A stretch of DNA of 64,000 nt from Sphingomonas ginsenosidivorax (GTDB taxonomy: Bacteria > Pseudomonadota > Alphaproteobacteria > Sphingomonadales > Sphingomonadaceae), in assembly GCF_007995065.1 (NCBI RefSeq), contig NZ_VOQR01000001.1, forward strand, positions 3,600,501 through 3,664,500, read 5' to 3'. Numbering within the stretch: position 1 is the stretch's first letter; every line of letters begins with the position of its first letter. Position numbers and translations under genes: made by a program. The notes below the pieces were generated by a model that was given only the letters and a program-made list of their open reading frames with translations, made no database searches and was not told where the DNA came from. This document shows, piece by piece, positions 1 to 9,109 of the stretch.

Positions 1-885
1 CCGCGGCTCGTCGCACCGGCGGATACCCGCCGGCGCTGGGATATCGACCGGGTCGATCCGGCGGGCGCCACGCAGGTCCAGGCGATACGCACCGTGTTCG
101 CCAAGGCGATCGCCGACGATACCGACGGGACCAGCGGCTATACCAGCCGGGCCTCGCTGCTGAACGGGATCGCCGACCGCCGCGGGGCGCTGGCCGACCT
201 GACCCGCGCGATCGCGATCGCGCCGTCGGTCGACCTGTATCTCGCACGCGCCGATACCTTCTATGCGCTCGACGACCTGACGGCGGCGGCGTCCGATGCG
301 GAGGCGGCGCGGGCGCTCGATCCGTCGTCGCCGGGAGCGATCAACGCGATCGCCACGATGAAGGCCGAACGCGGCGACCTTCCCGGTGCGGTCGCGCTGT
401 TCGACGAGCGGATCGCGATCGGCGGCACGACGCGCGATTCGTACCGCCAGGCCAAGGCCAGCATGGTGTCGGAGTTCGGCACCGCGGCGGACGCGCTGGC
501 GCTGTACGATGCGTTGATCGCGGAGAAGCCCGGGTCGCCGTCGCTGCTCAATGCGCGGTGCTGGACCAAGGGCATCCGGTCGGTGATGCTCGATACCGCG
601 CTCAAGGACTGCACGCGCTCGATCGAGCTCAGCAGCGATACCAGCGCTGCGCTCGATAGCCGCGCGCTGATCTGGTACCGGATGGGCCGGTACGACGACG
701 CGCTCGCCGATCTCGACGCGGTGCTGGCAAGTGCGCCCGGACAGGCGCCGTCGCATTTCCTGCGCGGCGTCGTGCTCCGGCAACTCCACCGCGAGGCGGA
801 TGCGGCGCGCGACCTGACCCTGGCGCGGCGCATGATGCCGAGCGTCGACCGGCAATATGCACGCTACGGGATCAAGACGTCGTAG
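1..885 (+). CDS. TPR-repeat protein, 5'-truncated by window edge
   Basis: The frame is open from base 1 to a TAG at 883-885, giving 294 visible residues. The gene almost certainly starts upstream, although a GTG exists at position 94. The protein is built of alpha-helical repeats with TPR-like spacing: short Ala-rich helices with recurring A-L-x-D-x-x-A-L and A-D-L-x-x-A patterns, for example in the segments following residues 60, 90, 120, 210 and 245. TPR arrays act as protein-protein scaffolds. In sphingomonads such proteins are often periplasmic and sometimes follow a retropepsin-like domain, but that part would lie outside the window. Specific function unknown. Confidence 0.8.
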   Translation, partial: PRLVAPADTRRRWDIDRVDPAGATQVQAIRTVFAKAIADDTDGTSGYTSRASLLNGIADRRGALADLTRAIAIAPSVDLYLARADTFYALDDLTAAASDAEAARALDPSSPGAINAIATMKAERGDLPGAVALFDERIAIGGTTRDSYRQAKASMVSEFGTAADALALYDALIAEKPGSPSLLNARCWTKGIRSVMLDTALKDCTRSIELSSDTSAALDSRALIWYRMGRYDDALADLDAVLASAPGQAPSHFLRGVVLRQLHREADAARDLTLARRMMPSVDRQYARYGIKTS

Positions 886-1142
886 CCGCTCGTACCGTGT
901 AAGGTCGTTGGCCGGGACGGGCAGCCTGTTCGTCAGCGCGCCCGGGCCGGGCAGTTCGGTGGCGCTGTCGGGGTGATCGGGCTGGCGATCTTCCTGATCG
1001 TGCTGCGTGCGGCGCGGCAGGCGCAACCGGGATTATCGGACCGCGGCGTCTGACCGGATAAGCATCGAAATCGATCAGTATCGGGCTGGTTCGTCGTGAG
1101 CGAGCCCTGTATCCTGTGTGTTCTTCCGACGAGGAGCGCGCG

Positions 1143-1439
1143 ATGAAACTGCTGGTTTCCCTACTCCTGATCGGCACGCCGGCGCTGGTCGAGGCGCAGG
1201 CGTTCCAGCCGAGCATGCCGCCGGCTCCCGCGTTCGACACGGCGCGTCGGCTGGACGGGGTGTTCAACTATGTCCGGTCCAACGACACGCCGACGATGCG
1301 GGCGCAGAAGCTGCGGCGGGCGATCGCGCTGCGCGAGGAGGCGGCGGTACTGCTCGCGAATGACGGCGGGACGCTGAGCGACCACAACCGCGCCTATGTG
1401 CGGCGCAAGGCACTGAACATCCTGGACGGCAGCCGCTAG
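1143..1439 (+). CDS. Small secreted protein of unknown function
   Basis: 98 residues. The ATG at 1143 is preceded by a Shine-Dalgarno-like GAGGAG about 8 nt upstream; a GTG 27 nt earlier is less likely. Residues 1-19 form a signal peptide ending VEAQA, so the product is probably periplasmic. The mature part is charged and helical, with a run of Arg, Lys and Ala near residues 55-70. I do not recognise a family. It stands alone between the TPR gene and the convergent pseudouridine synthase gene, whose stop lies 4 bp away. Confidence 0.65.
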   Translation: MKLLVSLLLIGTPALVEAQAFQPSMPPAPAFDTARRLDGVFNYVRSNDTPTMRAQKLRRAIALREEAAVLLANDGGTLSDHNRAYVRRKALNILDGSR

Positions 1440-1443
1440 CGAC

Positions 1444-1974
1444 TCATGCCTCGCGCCACGTTCCGGGCGCGAGATCGTCGAGCGACCAGGCGCCGATCCG
1501 CCAGCGCACCAGCCGCAGCGTCGGCAGCCCCACCGCGGCGGTCATGCGGCGGACCTGGCGGTTGCGGCCCTCGCGGATCGTCAGGGTCAGCCAGCTGTCG
1601 GGGATGCTTTTCCGCACGCGGATCGGCGGATCGCGTGGCCACAAGGCGGGGGGATCGATCCGCTCGGCCTCGGCGGGGAGCGTCGGGCCGTCCTTGAGCG
1701 TGACACCGCGGCGGAGCGAATCGAGCTGCGTCTGGCCGGGTTCGCCCTCGACCTGCACCAGATAGGTCTTCTCGGTCTTGAACCGCGGGTCCGCGATCCG
1801 CGCCTGTAAACGCCCGTCGTCGGTCAGCAGCAGCAGACCCTCGCTGTCGCGGTCGAGCCGCCCCGCGGGATAGACGCCGGGCACGGTGATGAACTCCGCG
1901 AGCGTCTTGCGGCCGCTGCCCTCGTCGGTGAACTGCGACAGGACGTCGTAGGGCTTGTTGAACAGCAGCAGCAT
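1444..1974 (-). CDS. rluE: 23S rRNA pseudouridine synthase, RluE/RsuA family
   Basis: 176 residues. The protein begins directly with the catalytic fold ([12 protein letters not shown]), without the N-terminal S4 RNA-binding domain found in RsuA and RluB; this is typical of RluE. The family signature [14 protein letters not shown] lies at residues 38-51, with Asp41 as the predicted catalytic nucleophile. The C-terminal [11 protein letters not shown] motif is also present. RluE isomerises a uridine of helix 89 of 23S rRNA. It is 11 bp downstream of the ABC ATPase gene on the same strand and may be cotranscribed with it. Confidence 0.85.
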   Translation of the reverse strand: MLLLFNKPYDVLSQFTDEGSGRKTLAEFITVPGVYPAGRLDRDSEGLLLLTDDGRLQARIADPRFKTEKTYLVQVEGEPGQTQLDSLRRGVTLKDGPTLPAEAERIDPPALWPRDPPIRVRKSIPDSWLTLTIREGRNRQVRRMTAAVGLPTLRLVRWRIGAWSLDDLAPGTWREA

Positions 1975-1984
1975 CGCGCGCCGA

Positions 1985-2911
1985 TCAGGCCGCGTTGGCG
2001 GCCCGGGTGAGGCTGAGGAACACGTCCTCGAGATCGGGTTCCTTGGTCGAGACGTCGACGATGCCGAATCCGCTGCCCTGGATCGCGGCGAGCACTTCGC
2101 CCGCGTTGACGCGGTCCTTGGCGTAGGTGATCTCGAGCGTGCGCGCGCCTTTCAGCGCGATCTTGCGGAAGCAGATGTTGCTGGGCACGTCGGTCACGTC
2201 GCGGTCGACGGTCACCGCGACGATCTTCTCCTGCGCCTTGCCGACCAGTTCGCGCGTCGGTTCGTTGGCGATGAGGCGGCCGTTGTTGATGATCGCGATC
2301 CGGTCGCACAACTCCTCGGCTTCCTCGAGGTAATGCGTGGTCAGCACCACGGTGACGCCCGCGGCGTTGAGGCTGCGGACGTACGACCAGAGCTGCTGGC
2401 GGAGTTCGATGTCGACGCCCGCGGTCGGCTCGTCGAGCACGAGGACGGGCGGCGAATGCACCATTGCCTTTGCGACCATCAGGCGCCGCTTCATGCCCCC
2501 CGACAGCGTGCGCGCATAGGCATGCGCCTTGTCCTCGAGATGCACCGCGCGGAGCAGTTCCATCGTCCGGCGCTTCGCCTTGGGGACGCCGTAGAGGCCG
2601 GCCTGGATCTCGAGCGTCTCGAACGGCGAGAAGAACGGATCGAACAGGATCTCCTGGTTGACGATGCCGATCGACGCCTTGGCGTTGCGCGGGTGCGCGT
2701 CGATGTCGAAGCCCCAGATCGATGCGGTGCCGTCGGTCTTGTTGACGAGGCCCGCGAGCGTGTTGATCAGCGTCGACTTGCCCGCGCCGTTGGGCCCCAG
2801 CAGCCCGAAGATCTGGCCGCGGGGCACGTCGAACGTCACCCCGTCGAGCGCGCGCTTGCCGCCCGCATAGGTCTTGCAGAGATTCGAGATGGCGATCGCG
2901 GCTTCGGTCAT
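1985..2911 (-). CDS. ABC transporter ATP-binding protein (YadG/DrrA-like)
   Basis: 308 residues, a single nucleotide-binding domain. Walker [10 protein letters not shown] lies at residues 39-47, followed by the ABC signature LSGGM, Walker [11 protein letters not shown], and the switch histidine in [15 protein letters not shown]. The C-terminal extension of about 80 residues resembles the regulatory tail of DrrA/YadG-type ATPases that power small drug or lipid exporters. The partner ABC-2 permease normally follows in the same operon, but here the next gene is rluE and no permease is visible nearby. The ATG at 2911 has a -10-like TATGGC 6 nt upstream on the minus strand. Confidence 0.88.
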   Translation of the reverse strand: MTEAAIAISNLCKTYAGGKRALDGVTFDVPRGQIFGLLGPNGAGKSTLINTLAGLVNKTDGTASIWGFDIDAHPRNAKASIGIVNQEILFDPFFSPFETLEIQAGLYGVPKAKRRTMELLRAVHLEDKAHAYARTLSGGMKRRLMVAKAMVHSPPVLVLDEPTAGVDIELRQQLWSYVRSLNAAGVTVVLTTHYLEEAEELCDRIAIINNGRLIANEPTRELVGKAQEKIVAVTVDRDVTDVPSNICFRKIALKGARTLEITYAKDRVNAGEVLAAIQGSGFGIVDVSTKEPDLEDVFLSLTRAANAA

Positions 2912-2964
2912 GGCTCCGCCATAGCGGGAGGCGTCGGGAAGGTCATCCCCACGGTGGCAGAATG

Positions 2965-3095
2965 GTTCGCGCAGAGGCGCAGAGGACGCAGAGATGCCTG
3001 TCCTTGTCGCGAAGCGACCGTTTCATCCGTGAGTTGCGCGTACGAAGCCCGTTCCGGGCGAAAGACCTCTGCGTCCTCCGCGCCTCTGCGCGAAC
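2965..3095. repeat. Composite inverted repeat, 'GCGCAGAGGCGCAGAG' family, copy 1
   Basis: Arms of about 28 bp at 2966-2993 and 3067-3095 are near-perfect reverse complements. The interior carries two smaller palindromes, GTCGCGAAGCGAC and CCCGTTCCGGG. The same core recurs in the copies at 4850 and 17128. Confidence 0.85.
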
Positions 3096-3140
3096 AAAAT
3101 CCTTCTTTCTTCATCGGCCGCATGACGCTATCCGCAGCCC

Positions 3141-3374
3141 ATGCATCCGCCGCTCGAAACCACCCGCGTCTCCCACGCCCGCGTTGCCTGTGACGGCGCC
3201 AGCGATATTCCCGGCGGCGCAGCGCTCGGCCATCCGCGCGTCTGGTTGCAGATCGACGAGACCGGCTATGTCGATTGCGGCTATTGCGACCGCCGCTTCA
3301 TCCTGATCGGCGGCGCCGCCGACGGCGTCGACCAGGCGACCTTGCGCGACCATGGGGATGGCGCGGGCCGTTAA
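3141..3374 (+). CDS. CHCC-type zinc-finger protein
   Basis: 77 residues. Cys17, His31, Cys46 and Cys49, within GHPRVWLQI and VDCGYCDRRF, match the zf-CHCC fold also present in the mitochondrial complex I subunit NDUFS6. These small proteins are common in alphaproteobacteria and presumably bind one zinc ion. Their bacterial role is not settled. It ends 18 bp before tldD, so cotranscription is possible. Confidence 0.85.
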   Translation: MHPPLETTRVSHARVACDGASDIPGGAALGHPRVWLQIDETGYVDCGYCDRRFILIGGAADGVDQATLRDHGDGAGR

Positions 3375-3380
3375 GGCTCT

Positions 3381-3407
3381 TATATCTGCAGCATGATAGC
3401 TGCAGAT
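3381..3407 (+). promoter_or_regulatory. tldD start region: -10-like TATATC and a hairpin whose loop is the start codon
   Basis: TATATC (3381-3386) ends 6 nt before the tldD ATG, the spacing expected for a leaderless transcript, although no good -35 is visible. Independently, 3384-3392 pairs perfectly with 3399-3407 (9 bp), leaving ATGATA as the loop. No ribosome binding site is seen at normal distance. Confidence 0.45.
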
Positions 3408-4817
3408 CCCCGCTCGTTCCTCTACCGCACGCTCGATCCCGAACAGGCGCAGGCCCTCACCGCCAAGGCGCTGGGCCAGGCCGATGACGGCGAACTCTAT
3501 CTCCAGTATCGCAAGGCCGAAGCGTTCGGCTTCGACGACGGCCGGCTGAAGACCGCGAGCTATGACACGACGTCGGGCTTCGGCCTGCGCGCGGTGTCGG
3601 GCGAGATGACCGCGTTCGCGCACGCCAACGAGATGACGCCGGCGGCGATCCGTCGCGCGGCCGAGACGATGACGCTGATCGAGCCGAGCACGGCGACGAA
3701 ATCCGGCCCGCCCCAGGGCACCAACCGCCATCTCTACACTGCCGCCGATCCGCTCGACCTGGTGCCGTTCGCCGACAAGGTGAACCTCTGCCAGACGATC
3801 GACGCCGCCGCGCGCGCGCGCGACCCGCGCGTCGCGCAGGTGTCCGTCAACCTGTCGGGGACGTGGAGCGTGGTCGAGATCGTCCGCGCCGACGGCTTCG
3901 TCGCGACCGACGTGCGGCCGCTGGTGCGGCTGAACGTGACGATCGTCGCCGAGCAGAATGGCCGCCGCGAGACCGGCAGCTACGGGATCGGCGGGCGGTA
4001 TCTCTACGACGACCTGTTCAGCCCCGAGACCTACAACCGCGCGATCGACGAGGCGCTGGCCCAGGCGCTGGTCAATCTCGAGTCGATCGCAGCGCCCGCG
4101 GGCGAGATGACCGTGCTGCTCGGAAACGGCTGGCCGGGCATCCTGCTGCACGAGGCGATCGGCCACGGGCTCGAGGGCGATTTCAACCGCAAGGGCACGA
4201 GCGCGTTTTCGGGGCGGATCGGCGAGCGGGTTGCGGCCGAAGGCGTCACCGTGGTCGATGACGGCTCGCTCCCCGACCGACGCGGCTCGCTGTCGATCGA
4301 CGACGAGGGCACACCGACGCGCGAGACCGTGCTGATCGAGGATGGTATCCTCAAGGGCTATATGCAGGACCGCCTCAATGCGCGGCTGATGGGCGTCGAG
4401 GCGACCGGCAACGGCCGCCGCGAGAGCTTCTCGCACGCGCCGATGCCGCGGATGACCAACACCTTCATGAAGGCGGGCAAGGACGATCCGGCCGAGCTGC
4501 TCGCCCGCGTCAAGAAGGGCATCTTCGCCAAGGCGTTCGGCGGCGGGCAGGTCGACATCGTGTCGGGGAAGTTCGTGTTCAGCTGCACCGAGGCGTATCT
4601 GATCGAGGACGGCAAGCTGGGCGCGCCGATCAAGGGCGCGACGCTGATCGGCGACGGGCCGAGCTCGTTGACGCGGGTGCGGGGGATCGGCAACGACTTC
4701 GCGCTCGACGAGGGGATCGGGATGTGCGGCAAGGCGGGACAGAGCGTGCCGGCGGGCGTGGGGCAGCCGACCTTGCTGGTCGACGGGCTGACGGTCGGCG
4801 GGACTGCTGCGGCCTGA
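3393..4817 (+). CDS. tldD: TldD metalloprotease
   Basis: 474 residues, full length for TldD. The zinc motif HEAIGH lies at residues 253-258, followed by the family-typical GLEGDFNRKG. Together with TldE/PmbA, TldD forms a hetero-dimeric protease that cleaves unfolded peptides, processes microcin B17 and affects CcdA stability in E. coli. No pmbA is visible in this window. A ccdAB pair lies immediately downstream, which is notable given the known TldD-CcdA link, but adjacency alone proves nothing. The ATG is embedded in the loop of a 9-bp hairpin. Confidence 0.93.
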   Translation: MIAADPRSFLYRTLDPEQAQALTAKALGQADDGELYLQYRKAEAFGFDDGRLKTASYDTTSGFGLRAVSGEMTAFAHANEMTPAAIRRAAETMTLIEPSTATKSGPPQGTNRHLYTAADPLDLVPFADKVNLCQTIDAAARARDPRVAQVSVNLSGTWSVVEIVRADGFVATDVRPLVRLNVTIVAEQNGRRETGSYGIGGRYLYDDLFSPETYNRAIDEALAQALVNLESIAAPAGEMTVLLGNGWPGILLHEAIGHGLEGDFNRKGTSAFSGRIGERVAAEGVTVVDDGSLPDRRGSLSIDDEGTPTRETVLIEDGILKGYMQDRLNARLMGVEATGNGRRESFSHAPMPRMTNTFMKAGKDDPAELLARVKKGIFAKAFGGGQVDIVSGKFVFSCTEAYLIEDGKLGAPIKGATLIGDGPSSLTRVRGIGNDFALDEGIGMCGKAGQSVPAGVGQPTLLVDGLTVGGTAAA

Positions 4818-4849
4818 TCTCCCGTCGTCCGGGGCGGTAGGAAGGTTGG

Positions 4850-4974
4850 TTCACGCAAAGCCGCGAAGACGAAGGTGTTGCGTTCGTCGCGAAGCGACCT
4901 TCCGAGCCTCGATGGGTATGAGACAGCGCCCGTTCCGGGCGGGACATCGTTGAGTCTTCGCGGCTTTGCGTGAA
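4850..4974. repeat. Composite inverted repeat, copy 2, with different termini
   Basis: Arms of 21 bp at 4850-4870 and 4954-4974 are perfect reverse complements. The arm sequence (ACGCAAAGCCGCGAAG) differs from copies 1 and 3, but the inner GTCGCGAAGCGAC and CCCGTTCCGGG palindromes are shared. It lies between the convergent tldD and ccdB genes. Confidence 0.8.
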
Positions 4975-5001
4975 AACACCTTCTTTAGTCGAGGTTTGCG
5001 C

Positions 5002-5298
5002 TCAGAAGCCGTTGACCAGGAAGTCGATGGCGCCTTTGATCTCGTATTCGTGGACTTGCAACGAACCAACGCTGCTACCCAACTGTCGCCTGTACACAGC
5101 GCGAAGGAATTGCGTGCCGACCCGGTAGCTGATGCCGTCCAGCATCACGAGCGGGTTTAGCCGGGACTTTGATACCGATGGATCCTCCGGATCGCGCAAC
5201 GGGGCCACGACCCGCGAGCCCATTTCATCGAGCAGATCGCTCTGGCAGTCGACAACCAGGCCGTAGCCTTCGATCCGGTAGACGTTGAACTGCGCCAT
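5002..5298 (-). CDS. ccdB: CcdB-family toxin
   Basis: 98 residues, close to the 101 of F-plasmid CcdB. Characteristic CcdB features are the N-terminal MAQFNVYR, the central VVAPLRDP segment (equivalent to the RxVIPL strand) and the C-terminal EIKGAIDFLVNGF, which resembles the gyrase-contacting end. CcdB poisons DNA gyrase by trapping GyrA-DNA complexes. Its ATG begins directly after the ccdA stop, so translation is probably coupled. Whether it is an active toxin or a chromosomal relic cannot be told from sequence; the frame is intact. Confidence 0.9.
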   Translation of the reverse strand: MAQFNVYRIEGYGLVVDCQSDLLDEMGSRVVAPLRDPEDPSVSKSRLNPLVMLDGISYRVGTQFLRAVYRRQLGSSVGSLQVHEYEIKGAIDFLVNGF

Positions 5299-5544
5299 TC
5301 AGAGCGTTTCGAGGTCGGACAGCGGGATCCCGTTTTCGTCGATCCATGCGTTGTGCGCCGAGATCCAGTCGCGGTTCTCGGCCTTCCACCGTCGTTCGTG
5401 CTCGGTCTTTACCGCAGCGCGCAAGGCGTCCTCGGTCACGCGCGACAGATTGATCCCGGCATCGCGCGCGGCGGCGACGACGTCGGGATCGATCGAGAGG
5501 TTGACGGATTTGCGCTTGCTCGCGCGGATCACATCCTGTTTCAT
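5299..5544 (-). CDS. ccdA: CcdA-family antitoxin
   Basis: 81 residues from ATG 5544; a GTG at 5550 is rejected because the promoter places transcription start at this ATG. The N-terminal part (KSVNLSIDPDVVAAARDAG) is a ribbon-helix-helix DNA-binding domain. The C-terminal part (ERRWKAENRDWISAHNAWIDENG) is the intrinsically disordered CcdB-binding segment typical of CcdA. It should neutralise CcdB and autoregulate the operon with it. Confidence 0.9.
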   Translation of the reverse strand: MKQDVIRASKRKSVNLSIDPDVVAAARDAGINLSRVTEDALRAAVKTEHERRWKAENRDWISAHNAWIDENGIPLSDLETL

Positions 5545-5550
5545 GCGCAC

Positions 5551-5579
5551 AGGCTATGCGCGTGATCGACGCGCGTCAA
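5551..5579 (-). promoter_or_regulatory. Probable leaderless promoter of ccdAB
   Basis: On the minus strand TTGACG (5574-5579), a 17-bp spacer, TAGCCT (5551-5556) and then exactly 6 nt lead to the ccdA ATG. Transcription would start at or next to the A of ATG. No Shine-Dalgarno sequence is present. Confidence 0.65.
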
Positions 5580-5593
5580 TCGGAGCGGTCCCC

Positions 5594-6139
5594 ATGCAAT
5601 TCTTCGACGCGCTCAACGACGATCACCGCGCGTTCGTCGCGCGGCAGGCGGTGTTCTTCGTCGCGACCGCGGCGCCCGATGCGCGGATCAATCTCAGTCC
5701 CAAGGGGATGGACAGTTTCCGCGTGCTCGATGCGAACAGCGTTGCATATCTCGATGTCGGCGGGTCGGGGAACGAGACGCAGGCGCATCTCGCCGCCGAC
5801 GGGCGCATCACGATCATGTTCTGCGCGTTCGACCGGCCGGCGCTGATCTTTCGGATCTATGGCCGGGGGCGCGCGGTGCTGCCGCAGGATGCGGAGTGGG
5901 ATGCCCTATATACGCGGTTCACGCCGCTGCCGGGCACGCGGCAGATCTTCGTGATCGCGGTCGACCAGGTGCAGACGAGCTGCGGCTGGGGCGTGCCGGT
6001 CATGACGCTGGAGCGCGAACGCCAGACGCTGTCCAAATACCACAGCAACCAGAGCCGGGCCGATCGCCTCGCCGAATGGGCCGAGCATACGCACAGCATC
6101 GACGGGCTGCCGCTGCGCGTGCCAACGATCGCGCCCTAG
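5594..6139 (+). CDS. Pyridoxamine 5'-phosphate oxidase-family protein
   Basis: 181 residues from ATG 5594, chosen because GGAG lies about 9 nt upstream and homology-like sequence begins here (MQFFDALNDDHRAFVARQ); the longer in-frame extension overlaps ccdA. The split-barrel FMN-binding pattern is visible: VFFVATAAPDARINLSPKG, then YLDVGGSGNETQAHL, then ITIMFCAFDRP. Such proteins bind flavin or F420-like cofactors. The substrate is unknown. It is divergent from ccdAB. Confidence 0.85.
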   Translation: MQFFDALNDDHRAFVARQAVFFVATAAPDARINLSPKGMDSFRVLDANSVAYLDVGGSGNETQAHLAADGRITIMFCAFDRPALIFRIYGRGRAVLPQDAEWDALYTRFTPLPGTRQIFVIAVDQVQTSCGWGVPVMTLERERQTLSKYHSNQSRADRLAEWAEHTHSIDGLPLRVPTIAP

Positions 6140-6141
6140 GG

Positions 6142-6167
6142 CTGCCTCAATTTAAGGCAGTTTCGTT
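6142..6167 (+). terminator. Weak hairpin after the pyridoxamine oxidase-like gene
   Basis: CTGCCT (6142-6147) pairs with AGGCAG (6155-6160) across an A/T loop, followed by TTTCGTT. The stem is short, so this is a weak intrinsic terminator at best. Confidence 0.35.
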
Positions 6168-6242
6168 ACGCTGCCCGATTTTTTACCGCGACCTCACCCC
6201 GTTTTGCCCCAACCGACCGCCCAACGCCCTCGTGCGCGCGAT

Positions 6243-6257
6243 TGGCACGATCGTTGC
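6243..6257 (+). promoter_or_regulatory. Sigma-54 promoter of glnK-amtB
   Basis: TGGCAC (6243-6248), five bases, TTGC (6254-6257) is an exact match to the -24/-12 consensus. It lies 36 bp upstream of the glnK start. RpoN and NtrC control of glnK-amtB is established in many proteobacteria. I could not identify a convincing NtrC site upstream. Confidence 0.85.
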
Positions 6258-6292
6258 GACGCAGCAGCCGTGCAACTGGGGAAGGGGGCGCG

Positions 6293-6631
6293 ATGAAACT
6301 CGTCATTGCCATCATCAAGCCGTTCAAATTGGACGAGGTCCGCGAAGCGCTGACGGGAATCGGGGTCGCCGGCATGACCGTCACCGAGGTCAAGGGTTTC
6401 GGGCGCCAGAAGGGCCAGACCGAGATCTACCGCGGCGCCGAGTACAGCACCAATATGGTGCCCAAGATCAAGATCGAGGTGGTCTGCGCCTCCGACCTCG
6501 CCGACCGCGTCGTCGAGACGGTCCAGGCCTCGGCCAACACCGGCGCGATCGGCGACGGCAAGATCTTCGTGCTCGACGTCGCACAGGCGGTGCGCATCCG
6601 CACCGGCGAAACCGACGATTCCGCGCTCTGA
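6293..6631 (+). CDS. glnK: P-II nitrogen regulatory protein GlnK
   Basis: 112 residues, the canonical P-II length. The T-loop contains Tyr51 in RGAEYSTNMVPK, the uridylylation site used by GlnD. GlnK senses 2-oxoglutarate, ATP and ADP and blocks the ammonium channel AmtB under nitrogen sufficiency. Position directly before amtB and behind a sigma-54 promoter supports GlnK rather than GlnB. The ATG at 6293 has GGGGGCG upstream. Confidence 0.95.
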   Translation: MKLVIAIIKPFKLDEVREALTGIGVAGMTVTEVKGFGRQKGQTEIYRGAEYSTNMVPKIKIEVVCASDLADRVVETVQASANTGAIGDGKIFVLDVAQAVRIRTGETDDSAL

Positions 6632-6642
6632 GGGGGGACAGA

Positions 6643-7983
<1,341 letters not shown>

Positions 7984-8040
7984 TCGGGAGCGGGCCGAAA
8001 GCGCCCGCACCCCACCGACGTTCCTCCTGCGGACGACCTT

Positions 8041-8075
8041 GGCTCGGTACGGCAACGTACCGGGCCATTTTTTTT
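8041..8075 (+). terminator. Intrinsic terminator of glnK-amtB
   Basis: An 11-bp stem (8041-8051 with 8056-8066, one G-T type mismatch) with a GCAA loop is followed by A and eight T residues (8068-8075). This is a textbook Rho-independent terminator. Confidence 0.9.
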
Positions 8076-8150
8076 GGCGGAGTGATGTGGGGAGGTGGAG
8101 CGATGAGGACGGTCGAGTTGGCTCCGGCTCGCGGTCCGCCCCACCCACGC

Positions 8151-8257
8151 CGTCATCCTGAACTCGTTTCAGGATCCACCGGGCGGCGGGCGATGCGTCT
8201 CATCTGCGAGCGCTGCGCTCGCGGACATCTGGATGCTGAAACGAGTTCAGCATGACG
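8151..8257. repeat. Palindromic pair element, GTCATCC family
   Basis: Arms at 8151-8178 and 8230-8257 are reverse complements over 28 bp with two mismatches. Each arm is itself a small hairpin (CTGAACTCGTTTCAG). With the amtB terminator it accounts for most of the 320-bp gap between amtB and the convergent gene. Confidence 0.8.
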
Positions 8258-8303
8258 GGGGCGGCTTGGCCCTTTCGCGAATCCCAACGCCCCCGCGAAA
8301 ACC

Positions 8304-8684
8304 TCAGGGCGCCAGCCGCCGGATATCGAGCACGTCGATTCCGGTCAGGGTCACCGCGCCGAGCGCGCGGTCGTTGGTCTCGACGAGGATGCCGCCCGCG
8401 GTCGAGCGGATGTCGCGCCAGGCGACTTCGCGGACGACGAGCCGGCGGCGCAGACGCCTTGCCGCTGCGACGCGGCCGTCGCCGCTCATCGCGAGCGCGC
8501 CCTGGCCGTCGGCGCCGACCACCGCACCGCGGACCGCGAAGCCGCGCAAGGCAGCTTCGGTGGCCTCGGCGACTTCCTCTGGCGTGTCGATCCGCACCGG
8601 GCGACGCAGCGCGCGCCACGTAACGCCGGCCCCGCCCAGCACCACCAACGCGGCCGCACCCGCGGCCGGCACGATCCAGTTCAT
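8304..8684 (-). CDS. Membrane-anchored protein of unknown function
   Basis: 126 residues from ATG 8684. A single hydrophobic segment at residues 4-21 (VPAAGAAALVVLGGAG) anchors the N-terminus. The rest is soluble, rich in Arg and Val, with a repeated beta-like pattern (RLRRRLVVREVAWRDI, VTLTGIDVLDIRRL). I do not recognise a family. Its ATG overlaps the stop of the upstream DUF442 gene (ATGA), making it the last gene of a coupled recQ-DUF442-orf run. Confidence 0.6.
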   Translation of the reverse strand: MNWIVPAAGAAALVVLGGAGVTWRALRRPVRIDTPEEVAEATEAALRGFAVRGAVVGADGQGALAMSGDGRVAAARRLRRRLVVREVAWRDIRSTAGGILVETNDRALGAVTLTGIDVLDIRRLAP

Positions 8685-9109
8685 CGCGGTCCTGCGAGCG
8701 CGTCCAGCATCGTGCGGATGGTGCTTAGGTCGTAGCCCGCGCCCTCGGCCTGCGCGACGAGCAGGTCGGGGTTGCGGCCGGACTTGGCGGCGGCCAGCGC
8801 CCAGAGGTTGCAGCTGCGCGTGCCCGAGCGGCAATAGGCGAGCACAGGCCCCTTGGCCTCGACGAGGGCCTCGGCCATCGCGTCGAGTTGCGGATGCGAG
8901 AAGCCCGCATGCGTCACGGGAATCGCGACATAGGCGAGCCCTGCGGCCTCTGCCGCCGCCTGGATCTCGGCGCCCGAGGGCTGGCCCGATTCCTCGTCGT
9001 CGGGGCGGTTGTTGACGATCGTCTTGAACCCCGCCGCGGCGATGGTAGCGACGTCGGCGACCGTGATCTGCGGCGCGACCGAAAGGCTGTCGTTGACGGT
9101 ACGGATCAT
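8681..9109 (-). CDS. DUF442/BLH-type phosphatase-like protein (TIGR01244 family)
   Basis: 142 residues. The fold resembles dual-specificity phosphatases: the P-loop CRSGTRS starts at Cys93, and the N-terminal segment FKTIVNNRPDDEESGQPS is diagnostic of the 'beta-lactamase hydrolase-like' domain found fused to sulfur dioxygenases in other bacteria. Here it is stand-alone. The likely role is a sulfur-transfer or phosphatase reaction; the substrate is unknown. Start and stop codons overlap both neighbours by 4 bp. Confidence 0.8.
   Translation of the reverse strand: MIRTVNDSLSVAPQITVADVATIAAAGFKTIVNNRPDDEESGQPSGAEIQAAAEAAGLAYVAIPVTHAGFSHPQLDAMAEALVEAKGPVLAYCRSGTRSCNLWALAAAKSGRNPDLLVAQAEGAGYDLSTIRTMLDALAGPR

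Noticed and set aside
973..1053. 26-residue hydrophobic frame (GTG 973) after the TPR gene
   Set aside because: It is in the same frame as the TPR gene beyond its TAG, lacks a ribosome binding site and is very short. It could be a gene remnant, but support is too thin to list.
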